Part shown: piece after piece, positions 16,408 through 24,802 of the stretch
Layout of the letters: each line of letters opens with the position of its first letter
Numbering within the stretch: position 1 is the stretch's first letter
Origin: Halobacillus sp. Marseille-Q1614
Lineage (GTDB): Bacteria > Bacillota > Bacilli > Bacillales > Halobacillaceae
NCBI RefSeq assembly: GCF_902809865.1
Contig: NZ_CADDWH010000001.1
Span: 2,914,001-2,978,000 of the forward strand
DNA length: 64,000 nt
Reading direction: 5' to 3'
Made by a program: the position numbers and the translations under genes
Notes under the pieces: model-generated
Databases searched by the model: none
What the model saw: the letters and a program-made list of their open reading frames with translations, nothing else
Told to the model about the DNA's origin: nothing

Positions 16408-16436
16408 TATATAATACGACCAAACCATGATGTCAA
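16408..16436 (-). promoter_or_regulatory. Promoter of the broken MetI-like gene
   Basis: On the minus strand TTGACA (16436-16431), 17 bases, TATATA (16413-16408). It is an intact housekeeping promoter with no S-box after it. Confidence 0.6.
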
Positions 16437-16444
16437 CGAAAAAA

Positions 16445-17050
16445 CTATCGCGTGCTCATGATCGCCTGGATGATATGCTGATAATAATTAAAGTCATGCG
16501 GACAGAAATCTTCGGCTTCCATCAAGATAGATTCCTTATGAAATAGGGACTCAGCCGTTACAAATTTTCCGTTCTTGGAAATCATGCTTAAGAACTCTTC
16601 TAAATTAACTCTGACTACGTCGGTAACTTCTTCATTCATCGTTAAAGTTTTCGCTTCATCATAAGCATATAGGTAAATATGACAGATTTCTCGGTCTTTT
16701 AAAGTTTTCACACGAAGCTCTTCTTTGTAGAATCCGTGATAATCTATATCTTTCTCACTAAGCTGCAGCCCCAGCTCTTCACTGATTTCCCGAAGACCTC
16801 CTTCTACCCGCCCTTCTGTACACTGAATATGCCCTGCCGCGGTTATGTCGTACAAGCATGGGAATTCCTTCTTCGTGTCCGATCGTTTCTGAAAATAAAG
16901 GAAGGTTTCGTCTTTATCATGCCTGTAAAACCAGCAGTGAAAACTTTCGTGCCAATCCCCGTCACGGTGGACTTCGTCTCGATCCTTTTCACCAACAGGC
17001 GTCATCCAGTCACTAAAGATCTTTAATTTTTCTCCCATGTGCCCACCCAT
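16445..17050 (-). CDS. Nudix hydrolase
   Basis: 201 residues. The Nudix box spans about residues 72-94: G, five residues, E, seven residues, REISEELGL, matching the consensus exactly and providing the metal-binding glutamates. Upstream HCWFYRHDKDETFLYFQKRS resembles the isopentenyl-diphosphate isomerase/YfcD-like branch, whose members act on nucleoside or prenyl diphosphates. The C-terminal half is less typical. The substrate cannot be told. Start is uncertain between ATG at 17050 and an ATG four codons later. The second has GGGTGGG just before it. The gene lies alone upstream of the broken MetI-like gene, on the same strand but behind that gene's own promoter. Confidence 0.85.
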   Translation of the reverse strand: MGGHMGEKLKIFSDWMTPVGEKDRDEVHRDGDWHESFHCWFYRHDKDETFLYFQKRSDTKKEFPCLYDITAAGHIQCTEGRVEGGLREISEELGLQLSEKDIDYHGFYKEELRVKTLKDREICHIYLYAYDEAKTLTMNEEVTDVVRVNLEEFLSMISKNGKFVTAESLFHKESILMEAEDFCPHDFNYYQHIIQAIMSTR

Positions 17051-17070
17051 TTCTTTGTAGAGGATTATTT

Positions 17071-17330
17071 GCTCTGTTAATCGTCGGTGTTGATTAAGAA
17101 GGGATTCAGCGAACCGTTACCTTTGTAAAAGGAAGCCGGACCCTCTCTAGTAGTATCATGCTAAGTTAATTCTATTGTTGCAATAATTCTTAAAAAAGTA
17201 AGGATATCTGCGAGACTCCCGCTGAGAAACGCGCGATCCAAGACCCGTTTTGCGAGGCGGCTCAGACGTTTGTCCGCTTAAAAGCGAGCAGCTCTCCCTT
17301 TTCTCATCAACAAAGCCACCTAACAGAGCT
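17071..17330. mobile_element. MITE-like repeat with GCTCTGTTA/TAACAGAGC ends
   Basis: A 260-base element bounded by perfect 9-base inverted ends (17071-17079 and 17322-17330) in an AT-rich gap (17051-17444) without a gene. Its core GAGACTCCCGCTGAG, CGCGATCCAAGACCCG, GCGAGGCGGCTC and CCGCTTAAAAGCGAG matches in order the cores near 63.37 kb and, reversed, 46.95 kb. No coding capacity and no clear target duplication. The same 9-base ends recur as a tiny hairpin at 24729-24777. Confidence 0.6.
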
Positions 17331-17444
17331 TAATAAAACACCAGTTAACTTATTATTAACAGTCTATCATATATCGTTCTTTTGTTTAGGAACATAATTT
17401 TAAGGAAAACTAATAACACAACTAAATAACATAGGAGGATTACG

Positions 17445-17639
17445 ATGGAAAAAGACAAAAAGCATAAGAATGAGCCCACTTCCAACGAAGCAGCCGAACT
17501 GTTTTCACACCCTGCCAAAATAAATGAAGCATTTACCGAGCATGAAGAAAAAGATGAAGAGAACCGAGTTCCCAAAGAAGGACAGGCAATCATCGACCAT
17601 TACTCTGATGAAGAGGAACAAAAAACGCACACCTCATAG
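17445..17639 (+). CDS. Small acidic hydrophilic protein, 64 residues, unknown
   Basis: ATAGGAGG sits nine bases before the ATG. The product is almost entirely charged and polar (many E, D, K, H), lacks cysteine and hydrophobic core, and is probably disordered. A sigma-B-like promoter can be drawn upstream (GTTTAG at 17384, 13 bases, AGGAAA at 17403), but the match is only fair. It converges on the hydrolase gene and shares its terminator. No family is recognised. Small acidic stress proteins of this kind are common in Bacillaceae. Confidence 0.7.
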   Translation: MEKDKKHKNEPTSNEAAELFSHPAKINEAFTEHEEKDEENRVPKEGQAIIDHYSDEEEQKTHTS

Positions 17640-17656
17640 AAGGCCGTGCGTTTTTT
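17620..17656. terminator. Shared terminator of two converging genes
   Basis: AAAAAACGCAC (17620-17630) and GTGCGTTTTTT (17646-17656) form a stem with T runs in both directions. The stop codons of both genes lie in the loop. Confidence 0.8.
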
Positions 17657-18428
17657 GTATGGCCGTAAACGTTCGTTCGTAGAAATCCCGTATCGCCTGA
17701 TTCACGATCGGTCCATGGCTTGCCGGAAGTTGGTGAAAGGCTCCATCCACAATGACCAGAGAAGGATCGCTGCAGCTTTGATAATACTTTACATGATATT
17801 TAATCCACTTGGCGCGATTCCCATATAGAAGCAGCAGCGGCATCTTAAACTCCTGGAGCCGGTCCGTGCAATCATACTTCAAAGATTCATTATAAAAATG
17901 GTACCAGACGAAAGGATCCGATTTAGACATATGGTGTTCTAATTCAGCTCTAATTTCAGGGCTTTTGAAATGAGAAAAGCTCAGTAATTTAGCCAGTGAT
18001 CCGGGGTCCTGTTTCACCCAGCTCATCCCCGCTTTAAATTCCACTTCTAATAATTTTACAGCGACTTTCGGAAAAGCACCTGAAAGAATTAACGCTTTGA
18101 CTCTGTCTGGAAAAGTTAAGGCAAAGTCTTGAGCAATTGACCCTCCCGCTGAATATCCAAACAAAATTACCTCTTTTAGCTGAAGGTGCTCCAATAAGTC
18201 TAAAAGCTCACTGGAGTAATCACTAATGGCCGGAGCAATTTTTGTAGTATCCGAATCACCATGGCCGCTTAAATCCGGAATGATAAGACGAAAGGTCGAA
18301 GATAACTCATACTGATTTACGAAAACTTTTCTTCCCATCCCTGGAGGATGGATACACAACAGGACTTCCCCTGTTCCGATCTCTTCATAAAACATTCGCT
18401 GATGGTCTTTATTTATATAAACTGGCAC
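17634..18428 (-). CDS. Alpha/beta hydrolase
   Basis: Serine hydrolase of the alpha/beta fold, about 264 residues. Visible are HPPGMGRKVF (oxyanion loop), PDLSGHGDS, the nucleophile elbow GYSAGGS, a likely acid in LLLLYGNRAKW and the catalytic histidine in DGAFHQLP. The substrate is unknown. The fold covers esterases, lactonases and C-C hydrolases. I start at GTG 18428 because GAAGGGATA precedes it. A longer frame from 18482 adds 18 residues without a ribosome site. It stands alone, divergent from the SCO gene. Confidence 0.85.
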   Translation of the reverse strand: MPVYINKDHQRMFYEEIGTGEVLLCIHPPGMGRKVFVNQYELSSTFRLIIPDLSGHGDSDTTKIAPAISDYSSELLDLLEHLQLKEVILFGYSAGGSIAQDFALTFPDRVKALILSGAFPKVAVKLLEVEFKAGMSWVKQDPGSLAKLLSFSHFKSPEIRAELEHHMSKSDPFVWYHFYNESLKYDCTDRLQEFKMPLLLLYGNRAKWIKYHVKYYQSCSDPSLVIVDGAFHQLPASHGPIVNQAIRDFYERTFTAIQKTHGLL

Positions 18429-18516
18429 CCTATATCCCTTCTTTCTATTCAGGTATATAGTGTTTCCACAAAATAGAACCACATGCGAGGAAAAAGGGAA
18501 GAAATCGCTTCCTAAA

Positions 18517-18546
18517 TTGACACTTCGATTCTCTCAGTCGTAAACT
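18517..18546 (+). promoter_or_regulatory. Likely promoter of the SCO gene
   Basis: TTGACA (18517-18522), 18-base spacer, TAAACT (18541-18546), 42 bases before the start codon. Confidence 0.45.
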
Positions 18547-18588
18547 ATAAAGGGATTTACTTTATTACTTAATTGGAAGGAGCACCTT

Positions 18589-19176
18589 ATGAATATACAT
18601 AGCGGAGTAAAGCTTATTTTTGTTATGGCAGCGTTCCTTTTCCTTGCTGCCTGCGGACAAAAAGAATTAGAGGATCCTCTCGAGTGGGAAATCAGTAATA
18701 TTGAAGGGACCAGTCAATCTGGCGAGGATTTTTCTGTCGAGGAAATGGAAGGCAAAGTGTGGATGGCTAACTTTATTTTCACTTCCTGTGAAACGGTATG
18801 TCCGCCGATGACGAGAAATATGGCCCAGCTTCAAGAAAAGTTTAAAGAAAAAGGAATCGAAGCAGAATTCGTTTCATTCTCTGTTGATCCTGAGGTGGAT
18901 ACCCCTGAAAAGCTTGAAGAGTTTGCAACCGCTCACGGGGCTGACCTTGAGACATGGTCTTTTGTAACAGGTTATTCCCAGGACGAAATTGAAGCTTACG
19001 GGCAGGAAAGCTTTCGTACAATTGTAAGTAAACCTGAAGGAGCCGATCAGGTCACGCATGGCTCATCTTTTTTCTTAGTAAGCAAAGACAGCAAAGTGAT
19101 GAAGCACTATAAAGGCGATACAAATGTCCCTTATGAGAAGATCGTCGAAGATGCCAAAATTCTGGCTGAACAATAA
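18589..19176 (+). CDS. SCO family copper protein, lipoprotein (YpmQ-like)
   Basis: Membrane-anchored thioredoxin-fold protein that delivers copper to the CuA site of cytochrome oxidase, or acts as a thiol reductase. A lipoprotein signal ends in LAAC (Cys22). The metal-binding CETVC (Cys67, Cys71) and the distal histidine in VTHGSSFF (about 157) are all present, so copper binding is expected. Length 195 matches Bacillus Sco. No oxidase subunit is adjacent, so it acts in trans. The bd oxidase at 48 kb has no copper and is not its client. Confidence 0.92.
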   Translation: MNIHSGVKLIFVMAAFLFLAACGQKELEDPLEWEISNIEGTSQSGEDFSVEEMEGKVWMANFIFTSCETVCPPMTRNMAQLQEKFKEKGIEAEFVSFSVDPEVDTPEKLEEFATAHGADLETWSFVTGYSQDEIEAYGQESFRTIVSKPEGADQVTHGSSFFLVSKDSKVMKHYKGDTNVPYEKIVEDAKILAEQ

Positions 19177-19189
19177 ATTTCCATACTAT

Positions 19190-19217
19190 AAAAGCGAGCA
19201 GACACGCTCGCTTTTTT
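19190..19217. terminator. Terminator between SCO and ECF genes
   Basis: AAAGCGAGC and GCTCGCTTTTTT form a tight hairpin serving the SCO gene, and the facing ECF gene through its A run. Confidence 0.8.
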
Positions 19218-19225
19218 GAGTTCAG

Positions 19226-19750
19226 TTATTTAGCGGCAACGGAGAGACTTAATTCTCCTCCTAAATAATCCCGTGCCCTCTTCATTCTAGTTTTTAAAGT
19301 ATTTTCATTCATATGAAGGACATGGGAGACTTGCTTCACTGACAAATTATTGAAATAATAGAGATGAACACATTCATGGTAACCTGGACGTAAATGGGAT
19401 ATTGCTTCATGAATATGGGAGTGTGCTTCTTTTTCGAGCATAATATCCAAAGGGTCTTTCGTATTAGCCATCGTATTTTGAAGCCAATGGCCTTCCCAAG
19501 GTGTTACTTTACGGCTGTCATAACTCCGCAGATAATCCTTACAGTGGTTAATCATAATTTTAAAGACCCAGGCTTTCAGGTTCTGCCCCTCCTGAAACAA
19601 ATGAAATTTGTCATAGGCTTTCAGCAAAGCATCCTGAACCATGTCCTCAGCCGTCATCATGTTTTTTACATAGCCAAAAGCCGTACGCAGTAATGAAGCA
19701 TAATAGTTTTCCACGATTTCGTTTAATTTTTCATCCCGTCTACTTTCCAT
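19226..19750 (-). CDS. Orphan ECF-type sigma factor
   Basis: Sigma-70 family member of about 174 residues. Region 2 includes MTAEDMVQDALLKAYDKFHLF and KAWVFKIMINHCKDYLRSYDSRK in sequence. Region 4 includes LRPGYHECVHLYYFNNLSV and MNENTLKTRMKRARDYL. I prefer the ATG at 19750, with GGAGTGGAA before it. A GTG at 19783 would add 11 residues without a good ribosome site. Unlike the factor at 5.8 kb it has no adjacent membrane anti-sigma gene: upstream is a divergent XRE-TPR regulator, downstream the SCO gene in the other direction. The regulon is unknown. Confidence 0.9.
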   Translation of the reverse strand: MESRRDEKLNEIVENYYASLLRTAFGYVKNMMTAEDMVQDALLKAYDKFHLFQEGQNLKAWVFKIMINHCKDYLRSYDSRKVTPWEGHWLQNTMANTKDPLDIMLEKEAHSHIHEAISHLRPGYHECVHLYYFNNLSVKQVSHVLHMNENTLKTRMKRARDYLGGELSLSVAAK

Positions 19751-19996
19751 CACATCTTCCACTCCATTATTATTTTTCTCCACTTATTTACGTTTTCTTA
19801 CATCGTACAATATTCCCACAAAATACAAATCTTGTATTAGACCTATTATCACTTAAGAAAATAGCAATTTTTTTTGAACCTGGAACCTTCTAAGTCGATT
19901 TGTTGAAAAATTTTACTATACCCTGATTTTTTTGTTACTTTAGACCTAACAATAATCCGACAAATTTTGTATGATGGAAATATGAGGTGATGATCG

Positions 19997-21265
19997 TTGG
20001 ATATCGGACGGAGAATTAACATTTATCGAAAAAAGAATAATCTACGGTTAAATGATATAGCCGGGGCTGCCGTATCAGCTGCCCACTTAAGTAAAATTGA
20101 GAACGGATATCGCAAACCGGGAGCTGCTACTCTTTCTGCTATTTCCGCAGCCCTGCAGCTTCCCCTGCCCTTCTTTAAGGGGTTTGAAAAGGAAGATATT
20201 GAAGTCCAGCATGTTTTAACACAACTGGAACAGTTTATCATTACAGACATAAGCAAAGCCGCTCCTTTAATTGAGACACTCGAAGAAAATTATTACTATT
20301 ACTTATCAAACGTGAGCCAGGAAGTATATTATCTCCTCCTGAAGTGTGCGTATTACTGCAAAAGCAAGCAGTACCCTGAAGCACTCCGTACATATGAAAC
20401 ACTCGTTCAGCCTTTCGTGGAAGGCAAACATTTAGAAAAAGCCCCTGCTTACGTTCAGAATGCCTATCATTATTGCCAGGGGATGCGCCATTATCAAAGT
20501 TCAGATTTCACGACGAGTCTGCGGCATTATAAGCAATTCCGTCTAGATGGCCAGCCTCTTTCAGTAAAAGCAGCGATAACTTATAATATCGCTGTCTTAT
20601 CCAGTGCGATCAAAGATTATCAGCAGGCGGAAGAGTTCAGCCAACTGGCGATCAAGTATTATGAATCCTTAAGTCAGCGGGATGAAGTCTCTATGGTCTA
20701 TAATCTCATCGGTGTCATTTATTTAAATCAGGAGAAATTCGATCAGGCGATGGAAGCCTTATCCGAAGCGGAAGCCCGGCTGATTGAACTAAATAGCCAA
20801 GGCCTGTTGACACAGGTTTTTCATAATAAAGGGATTGTCATGCGAAAAGCCGGAAAGCAGGAAGCTGCCTGCGACTATTTGGAAAAATCGCTGGAACTTA
20901 AAGAACAGGAAGGCCTCGTGGCTCAGAAGCAAATCACATACCATTCGCTCTGTAAGACCTACCTTACACTCGACCGTCTCGAGGACGCCAAGCAGTTATT
21001 TCATCAAGCAAAAGATGAGGTGACTCAGACTTTAGATCATTATTATTTACTGGAAGCTTTTCTCGACTATTACGAAAAAACTAACGACTTAGACACCTAT
21101 CAAAAAAGTATAGAAAAATGCATTCATTTTTTTAAACAGAATCATGACCAGGAACCATTGGATACCCTTTACTTAAAGCTAGCGGATCATCTTTACAAGA
21201 CGGGAAGATATAAAAGAGCCGCCGATTGCTACCTTGCCCACATTAAACAGATGGAATCCCAATAA
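19997..21265 (+). CDS. XRE-type regulator with TPR repeats (RRNPP-like)
   Basis: Residues about 4-60 form an XRE helix-turn-helix (RRINIYRKKNNLRLNDIA, AHLSKIENGYRKPG). The rest (about 85-422) is helical and tetratricopeptide-like, with repeated A/Y/L spacing such as NIAVLSSAIKDYQQAEEFS and NLIGVIYLNQEKFDQAMEAL. This architecture is that of RRNPP quorum-sensing regulators (PlcR, NprR, Rap kin), which bind short exported peptides. The start is TTG (19997) after GAGGTGATG. I looked for a companion pre-peptide gene with a signal sequence just downstream and upstream and saw none, so peptide control is not supported here. Confidence 0.85.
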   Translation: MDIGRRINIYRKKNNLRLNDIAGAAVSAAHLSKIENGYRKPGAATLSAISAALQLPLPFFKGFEKEDIEVQHVLTQLEQFIITDISKAAPLIETLEENYYYYLSNVSQEVYYLLLKCAYYCKSKQYPEALRTYETLVQPFVEGKHLEKAPAYVQNAYHYCQGMRHYQSSDFTTSLRHYKQFRLDGQPLSVKAAITYNIAVLSSAIKDYQQAEEFSQLAIKYYESLSQRDEVSMVYNLIGVIYLNQEKFDQAMEALSEAEARLIELNSQGLLTQVFHNKGIVMRKAGKQEAACDYLEKSLELKEQEGLVAQKQITYHSLCKTYLTLDRLEDAKQLFHQAKDEVTQTLDHYYLLEAFLDYYEKTNDLDTYQKSIEKCIHFFKQNHDQEPLDTLYLKLADHLYKTGRYKRAADCYLAHIKQMESQ

Positions 21266-21322
21266 AAAATCTCTTTTAGAGAAACTTTTCTTTTCTCATG
21301 TGATCATTGATATAAATGAAAT

Positions 21323-21356
21323 AAAAAAAGAGCTGTCGAGCCTTTCTCGACAGCTT
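21323..21356 (-). terminator. Terminator of the DUF1002 gene
   Basis: AGCTGTCGAG/CTCGACAGCT perfect stem with a T-rich tract on the minus strand. Confidence 0.8.
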
Positions 21357-21387
21357 AAAAACTTCTGATCACGAGTGATTCTGTTTA

Positions 21388-22287
21388 TTAATTAAGGATG
21401 GAGCGGAAAAAGTCTGCTAAACTGTCAAAAAAGGTTTTTATCGAATTGGATACTTTGTTCCAAAAGCCTTCGTCATTAATAATATCAGTAATTTGTCCTG
21501 TTAAATCATCGAGCTGATTGCGGACTTCATCAAAGTTGATGTTTAAATCCCGCATTTGGTTAAATAGATCGGTTAACCGCTGGCGGTCCTCTTCGCTGAG
21601 TTCAATATTCATATTGCTTATCTGTTCTTCTACAATCTGTTGAACCTCTTCTTTTGTCGCAGGGTTCTGCTCAGCGATATCCTTTTTAATTTCAGTGAGA
21701 AGCTGGCTGATTTCATCCTCGCTGACATCCCCTTCTTTGGCAATTGAAGTGGCGACGTCCAGTTCTTCATTGGCGATCTTCATCCGTTCTTCATCAAGCT
21801 TAACTCCCTTGGAATCATAAGCCTTATAAATTCCAGTAAGCGCAGAATGTCCGCTCACTTTTACAGAAGAGGCAACCATTACATCCGCATTCTCAACCCC
21901 TGCCGTAAGCAGAGCATTTGCATACATTTCTTTCGTTACTTCTGTTATATTATCGGGTGTTACAATTTCAATGTTAAGGTTCTCTTCATCTTTATGAATG
22001 ATCTTTACGGAAGAGTACATATTTGAGTTCGGGTTGCCGCCAATGTAATTAGCAATATCCTGCCCCGTAACCGTAAACTCATCGACTTGTTCATGCCGAT
22101 CCACTTCCAGCAGGTCTGTCACTTCCGATTTTTGAGCATCTGAGAGAGCCTCTCCATAAACTACAATTGGAAGACCGAGTTTTTCATTGATTCCCTGGTC
22201 TCCAGTAGACGCATCTACAGCCCCGGGAATAAAAGCGGTCAGCATCATTAAAAAAGCAGTAAAAATTATAATAAAACGATTTTTCAT
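21388..22287 (-). CDS. Secreted DUF1002 family protein (YpuA-like)
   Basis: 299 residues with a classical signal peptide (KNR, hydrophobic 5-22, AVDAS cleavage region). The mature part opens with LGLPIVVYGEALSDAQKSEV and contains VTGQDIANYIGG and NALLTAGVENADVMVASSV, the recognisable DUF1002 pattern shared with Bacillus YpuA. The C-terminal third is helical with heptad-like spacing (QQIVEEQISNMNIELSEED and so on), then a short amphipathic end. The function is not established. Extracellular or cell-surface location is expected. It is a single gene with its own terminator. Confidence 0.85.
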   Translation of the reverse strand: MKNRFIIIFTAFLMMLTAFIPGAVDASTGDQGINEKLGLPIVVYGEALSDAQKSEVTDLLEVDRHEQVDEFTVTGQDIANYIGGNPNSNMYSSVKIIHKDEENLNIEIVTPDNITEVTKEMYANALLTAGVENADVMVASSVKVSGHSALTGIYKAYDSKGVKLDEERMKIANEELDVATSIAKEGDVSEDEISQLLTEIKKDIAEQNPATKEEVQQIVEEQISNMNIELSEEDRQRLTDLFNQMRDLNINFDEVRNQLDDLTGQITDIINDEGFWNKVSNSIKTFFDSLADFFRSILN

Positions 22288-22456
22288 TGCATTCGACTCC
22301 TTACAATAGTTTCAATTTGAGTAAAAAAATATGCTAAACTTATTTATTATTATACCTTTTTTGTTATTTTTGGCATCAGCTCTTTACGTGATTTTCCCTA
22401 CAGCCGTTATACGGCTGTCTCTATAAAATGTTTCAAATTTTTAAAGGAGATTACCT

Positions 22457-22828
22457 ATGAAGTTTATTAAAACATTCGCTTTATATGTATTCGCCGCTTC
22501 ATTTTTCTTAGCGGGGGTCACTCATTTCATATACGAAGAAGGATTCGCTGCTATGATTCCGCCGTTTGTCCCGATGCGCCTTGAGATTGTTTATATTACC
22601 GGCATCATTGAATGGATGCTCGCCCTGCTGCTCGTTTTTCCCCAAACGAGGCGCGCCGCCGGGATCGCAACGGCTGTTTTTTTGATAGCTGTCCTTCCGG
22701 CAAACATCTATGCAGCCATTATAAGTGCACCTTCACCATGGGGAACGGAAACAAATTTTGTCTTTTTGTGGCTCAGGCCGCTGCTTCAGCCACTGCTGAT
22801 TTGGTGGGTAATCGCGGTTTCTAAATAG
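22457..22828 (+). CDS. DoxX-like small membrane protein
   Basis: 123 residues with four hydrophobic segments (about 8-26, 42-60, 66-88, 100-120). The first carries FFLAGVTHFIYEEGFAAMIPPF, the DoxX-family pattern of a small residue-rich helix followed by a proline loop. Members are thought to support redox or membrane homeostasis, but no reaction is known. AAAGGAGATT precedes the ATG. It lies 60 bases before a PfpI-family gene on the same strand and may be co-transcribed, as no terminator separates them. Confidence 0.75.
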   Translation: MKFIKTFALYVFAASFFLAGVTHFIYEEGFAAMIPPFVPMRLEIVYITGIIEWMLALLLVFPQTRRAAGIATAVFLIAVLPANIYAAIISAPSPWGTETNFVFLWLRPLLQPLLIWWVIAVSK

Positions 22829-22888
22829 TATCTTTGAAGCTTTCTCTTTGATAGACTTAATATTAGAAATTAATAAGGAGGCTGTACG

Positions 22889-23410
22889 ATGCGATTACAA
22901 AATAAGAAAGTCATTGCTCTTGTAAGTAAAGACTTCGAAGATTTAGAGCTATGGTATCCACTGCTTCGCTTACAAGAGGAAGGAGCGACTGTCCACCTCG
23001 TTGGTGAAAAAGCGGGCGAAGAATATCCTGGTAAGTACGGCGTTCCGGCAACAGCCGACTACGGATTTGAAGATATTAATCCGGAAAACTATGATGGAAT
23101 TCTTGTTCCCGGCGGCTGGTCTCCAGATAAGCTCCGCCGTTATGAAAGTGTGCTGAATATGGTTCAACATATGGACGAGCATAAGAAGCCGATCGGCCAA
23201 ATTTGTCATGCAGGATGGGTGCTCATTTCTGCAGGAATTTTAGAAGGCCGCAAAGTGACCAGCACTCCGGGTATTAAAGATGACATGACAAATGCAGGAG
23301 CTGAATGGTTTGACGAGCCTGTCGTACAGGACGGCCATATCATTTCTGCCCGCCGTCCGCCAGACCTGCCGCCATATGCAAAAGCTTTTGCTGATTTACT
23401 AGCTGAATAA
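22889..23410 (+). CDS. DJ-1/PfpI family protein (YfkM-like)
   Basis: 173 residues, class I glutamine-amidotransferase-like fold. The nucleophile elbow is GQICHAGWV (Cys about 106), the conserved glutamate lies in the N-terminal KDFEDLELWYP, and LVPGGWSPDKLR supplies the backbone loop. Close relatives are bacterial general-stress proteins, with reported deglycase or protease activities that remain debated. Cytoplasmic. It is downstream of the DoxX gene and ends at a bidirectional terminator. Confidence 0.9.
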   Translation: MRLQNKKVIALVSKDFEDLELWYPLLRLQEEGATVHLVGEKAGEEYPGKYGVPATADYGFEDINPENYDGILVPGGWSPDKLRRYESVLNMVQHMDEHKKPIGQICHAGWVLISAGILEGRKVTSTPGIKDDMTNAGAEWFDEPVVQDGHIISARRPPDLPPYAKAFADLLAE

Positions 23411-23449
23411 AAAAAGTCCCGGATTCTAAAATGAATTCGGGACTTTTTA
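23409..23449. terminator. Bidirectional terminator, PfpI gene and acyl-CoA dehydrogenase
   Basis: AAAAAGTCCCG and CGGGACTTTTT with inner GATTC/GAATT pairing. Confidence 0.8.
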
Positions 23450-24607
23450 TTATTTTAAAGCTTTTCCAGCGAGCATGCGAAGTACAGCATCATCCATCGG
23501 GGGATTGTGCAGTCCTGCACGGACGTCACGATATAGTTTTTCAAACGGGTACTGCTTCGATAATCCCCGCCCTCCTGCAATTCTCATCGCCAAATCGACA
23601 ACCTCGTTCGCAGTATTAGTTACAGCTAATTTTACAGCCGCTAAATCAGGTCCCATTTGTTCTCTCCGTTCCGGCTCCTCATCCCATTTGCGGGCTGTCG
23701 TATATAAGAAGCTGTGAGCCTGAAGCAGCTTCCATTCCATTTCGCCAATTTTGTCCTGGATATGGCCTACTTCTGAAATCGGTGCATCTAAGCTGTTCGG
23801 CTGAAATTCCTTGGCAAATTGAACCGCATGATTCCGCGCTGCCGTAGCAATTCCCAAATAGCAGGCAGGAATATGCAGAAGCCACCCTTTAGGCATAGGC
23901 TTGGCTTTCCCTTTAATTTCAACCAGGTCTTCTTGGTTGACTTCCACTTCGTCCAATACTAAATCATCGCTGGCTGTTCCGCGCATTCCCAGCGTATCCC
24001 ACGTTTTTTCCGTTTTAACACCAGGCTGGTGGCGGTCTATTAAAAACCAGCCGACCTCTTTAAGATCCTCAACATAGGCAGAAACGATATAATAATCGAG
24101 TTGATCTGAAATGGATGTAAAAGTCTTCCTGCCGGATACTATATAACAATCATCTTTCTTAACAGCCTTTGTTTCAGGAATTCCGCCTCTTGTCGGGCTT
24201 CCCGTCGCTGGCTCTGTAGCTGCTCTGTTTACAACCGCCTGATTTTCTGCCACATCTTTAGCCAGCCTAAGAAAATTCTCCTTACTCCATAATCGTTCCT
24301 GGCTCAGTTCCATCATGATCCCTAAATGCCAGCCGATTGATAGAGCTGCTGAGCCGTCTCCCTCGGCAATCTTCTCCTGCATGAATAAGAATTCATATAA
24401 GGATAAGCTCTCACCGCCATGCTGGACTGGAAGGCTTAAAGATGGATATTTTTCCTGTTTCATTACTTTTAATGTCTGATGCGAAAATTCAGCATCCCGA
24501 TCTGTTTCAACTACATGGGAACGAGCCTCTTCCGCTATGACCGATGCTTTTTTGTATAACCGCTCTTGTCTCTCGTTTCTAACCCATTCTCGAATCATAT
24601 CACTCAT
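23450..24607 (-). CDS. Acyl-CoA dehydrogenase family protein
   Basis: 385 residues with the three-part acyl-CoA dehydrogenase layout: an N-terminal helical domain, a middle beta domain (NRAATEPATGSPTRGGIPETKA, then GRKTFTSIS and TWDTLGMRGTASDD) and a C-terminal helical domain ending with MRIAGGRGLSKQYPFEKLYRDVRAG. FAD binding is expected. The catalytic base cannot be placed by eye. It resembles Bacillus YdbM-type enzymes more than fatty-acid FadE. No thiolase or hydratase lies nearby, so the substrate is unknown. Confidence 0.88.
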   Translation of the reverse strand: MSDMIREWVRNERQERLYKKASVIAEEARSHVVETDRDAEFSHQTLKVMKQEKYPSLSLPVQHGGESLSLYEFLFMQEKIAEGDGSAALSIGWHLGIMMELSQERLWSKENFLRLAKDVAENQAVVNRAATEPATGSPTRGGIPETKAVKKDDCYIVSGRKTFTSISDQLDYYIVSAYVEDLKEVGWFLIDRHQPGVKTEKTWDTLGMRGTASDDLVLDEVEVNQEDLVEIKGKAKPMPKGWLLHIPACYLGIATAARNHAVQFAKEFQPNSLDAPISEVGHIQDKIGEMEWKLLQAHSFLYTTARKWDEEPERREQMGPDLAAVKLAVTNTANEVVDLAMRIAGGRGLSKQYPFEKLYRDVRAGLHNPPMDDAVLRMLAGKALK

Positions 24608-24728
24608 GTCAGCTCACTCCCTTAATCTAATTAGACTTTTTATTATACCCAAACCATTCCCTGTTCCTTCAAAAACTAACAAAGAACCTAGAGGATTTTA
24701 TTTATTATTAACGAACTAATTTTTATAA

Positions 24729-24777
24729 GCTCTGTTAGCTTTCCATACTAATTAATAATCAAACCTTTTAACAGAGC
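24729..24777. repeat. 49-base hairpin made of the two MITE ends
   Basis: GCTCTGTTA (24729-24737) and TAACAGAGC (24769-24777) enclose only 31 AT-rich bases. These are the same ends as the 260-base element at 17.1 kb. It lies in the probable leader of the next gene. Confidence 0.55.
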
Positions 24778-24802
24778 CAAAAATATAAAGGAAGTGGAAT
24801 CA

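Noticed and set aside
19997-21265. RRNPP quorum-sensing cassette
   Set aside because: The regulator fits, but no short signal-peptide gene for a cognate peptide is visible on either side.
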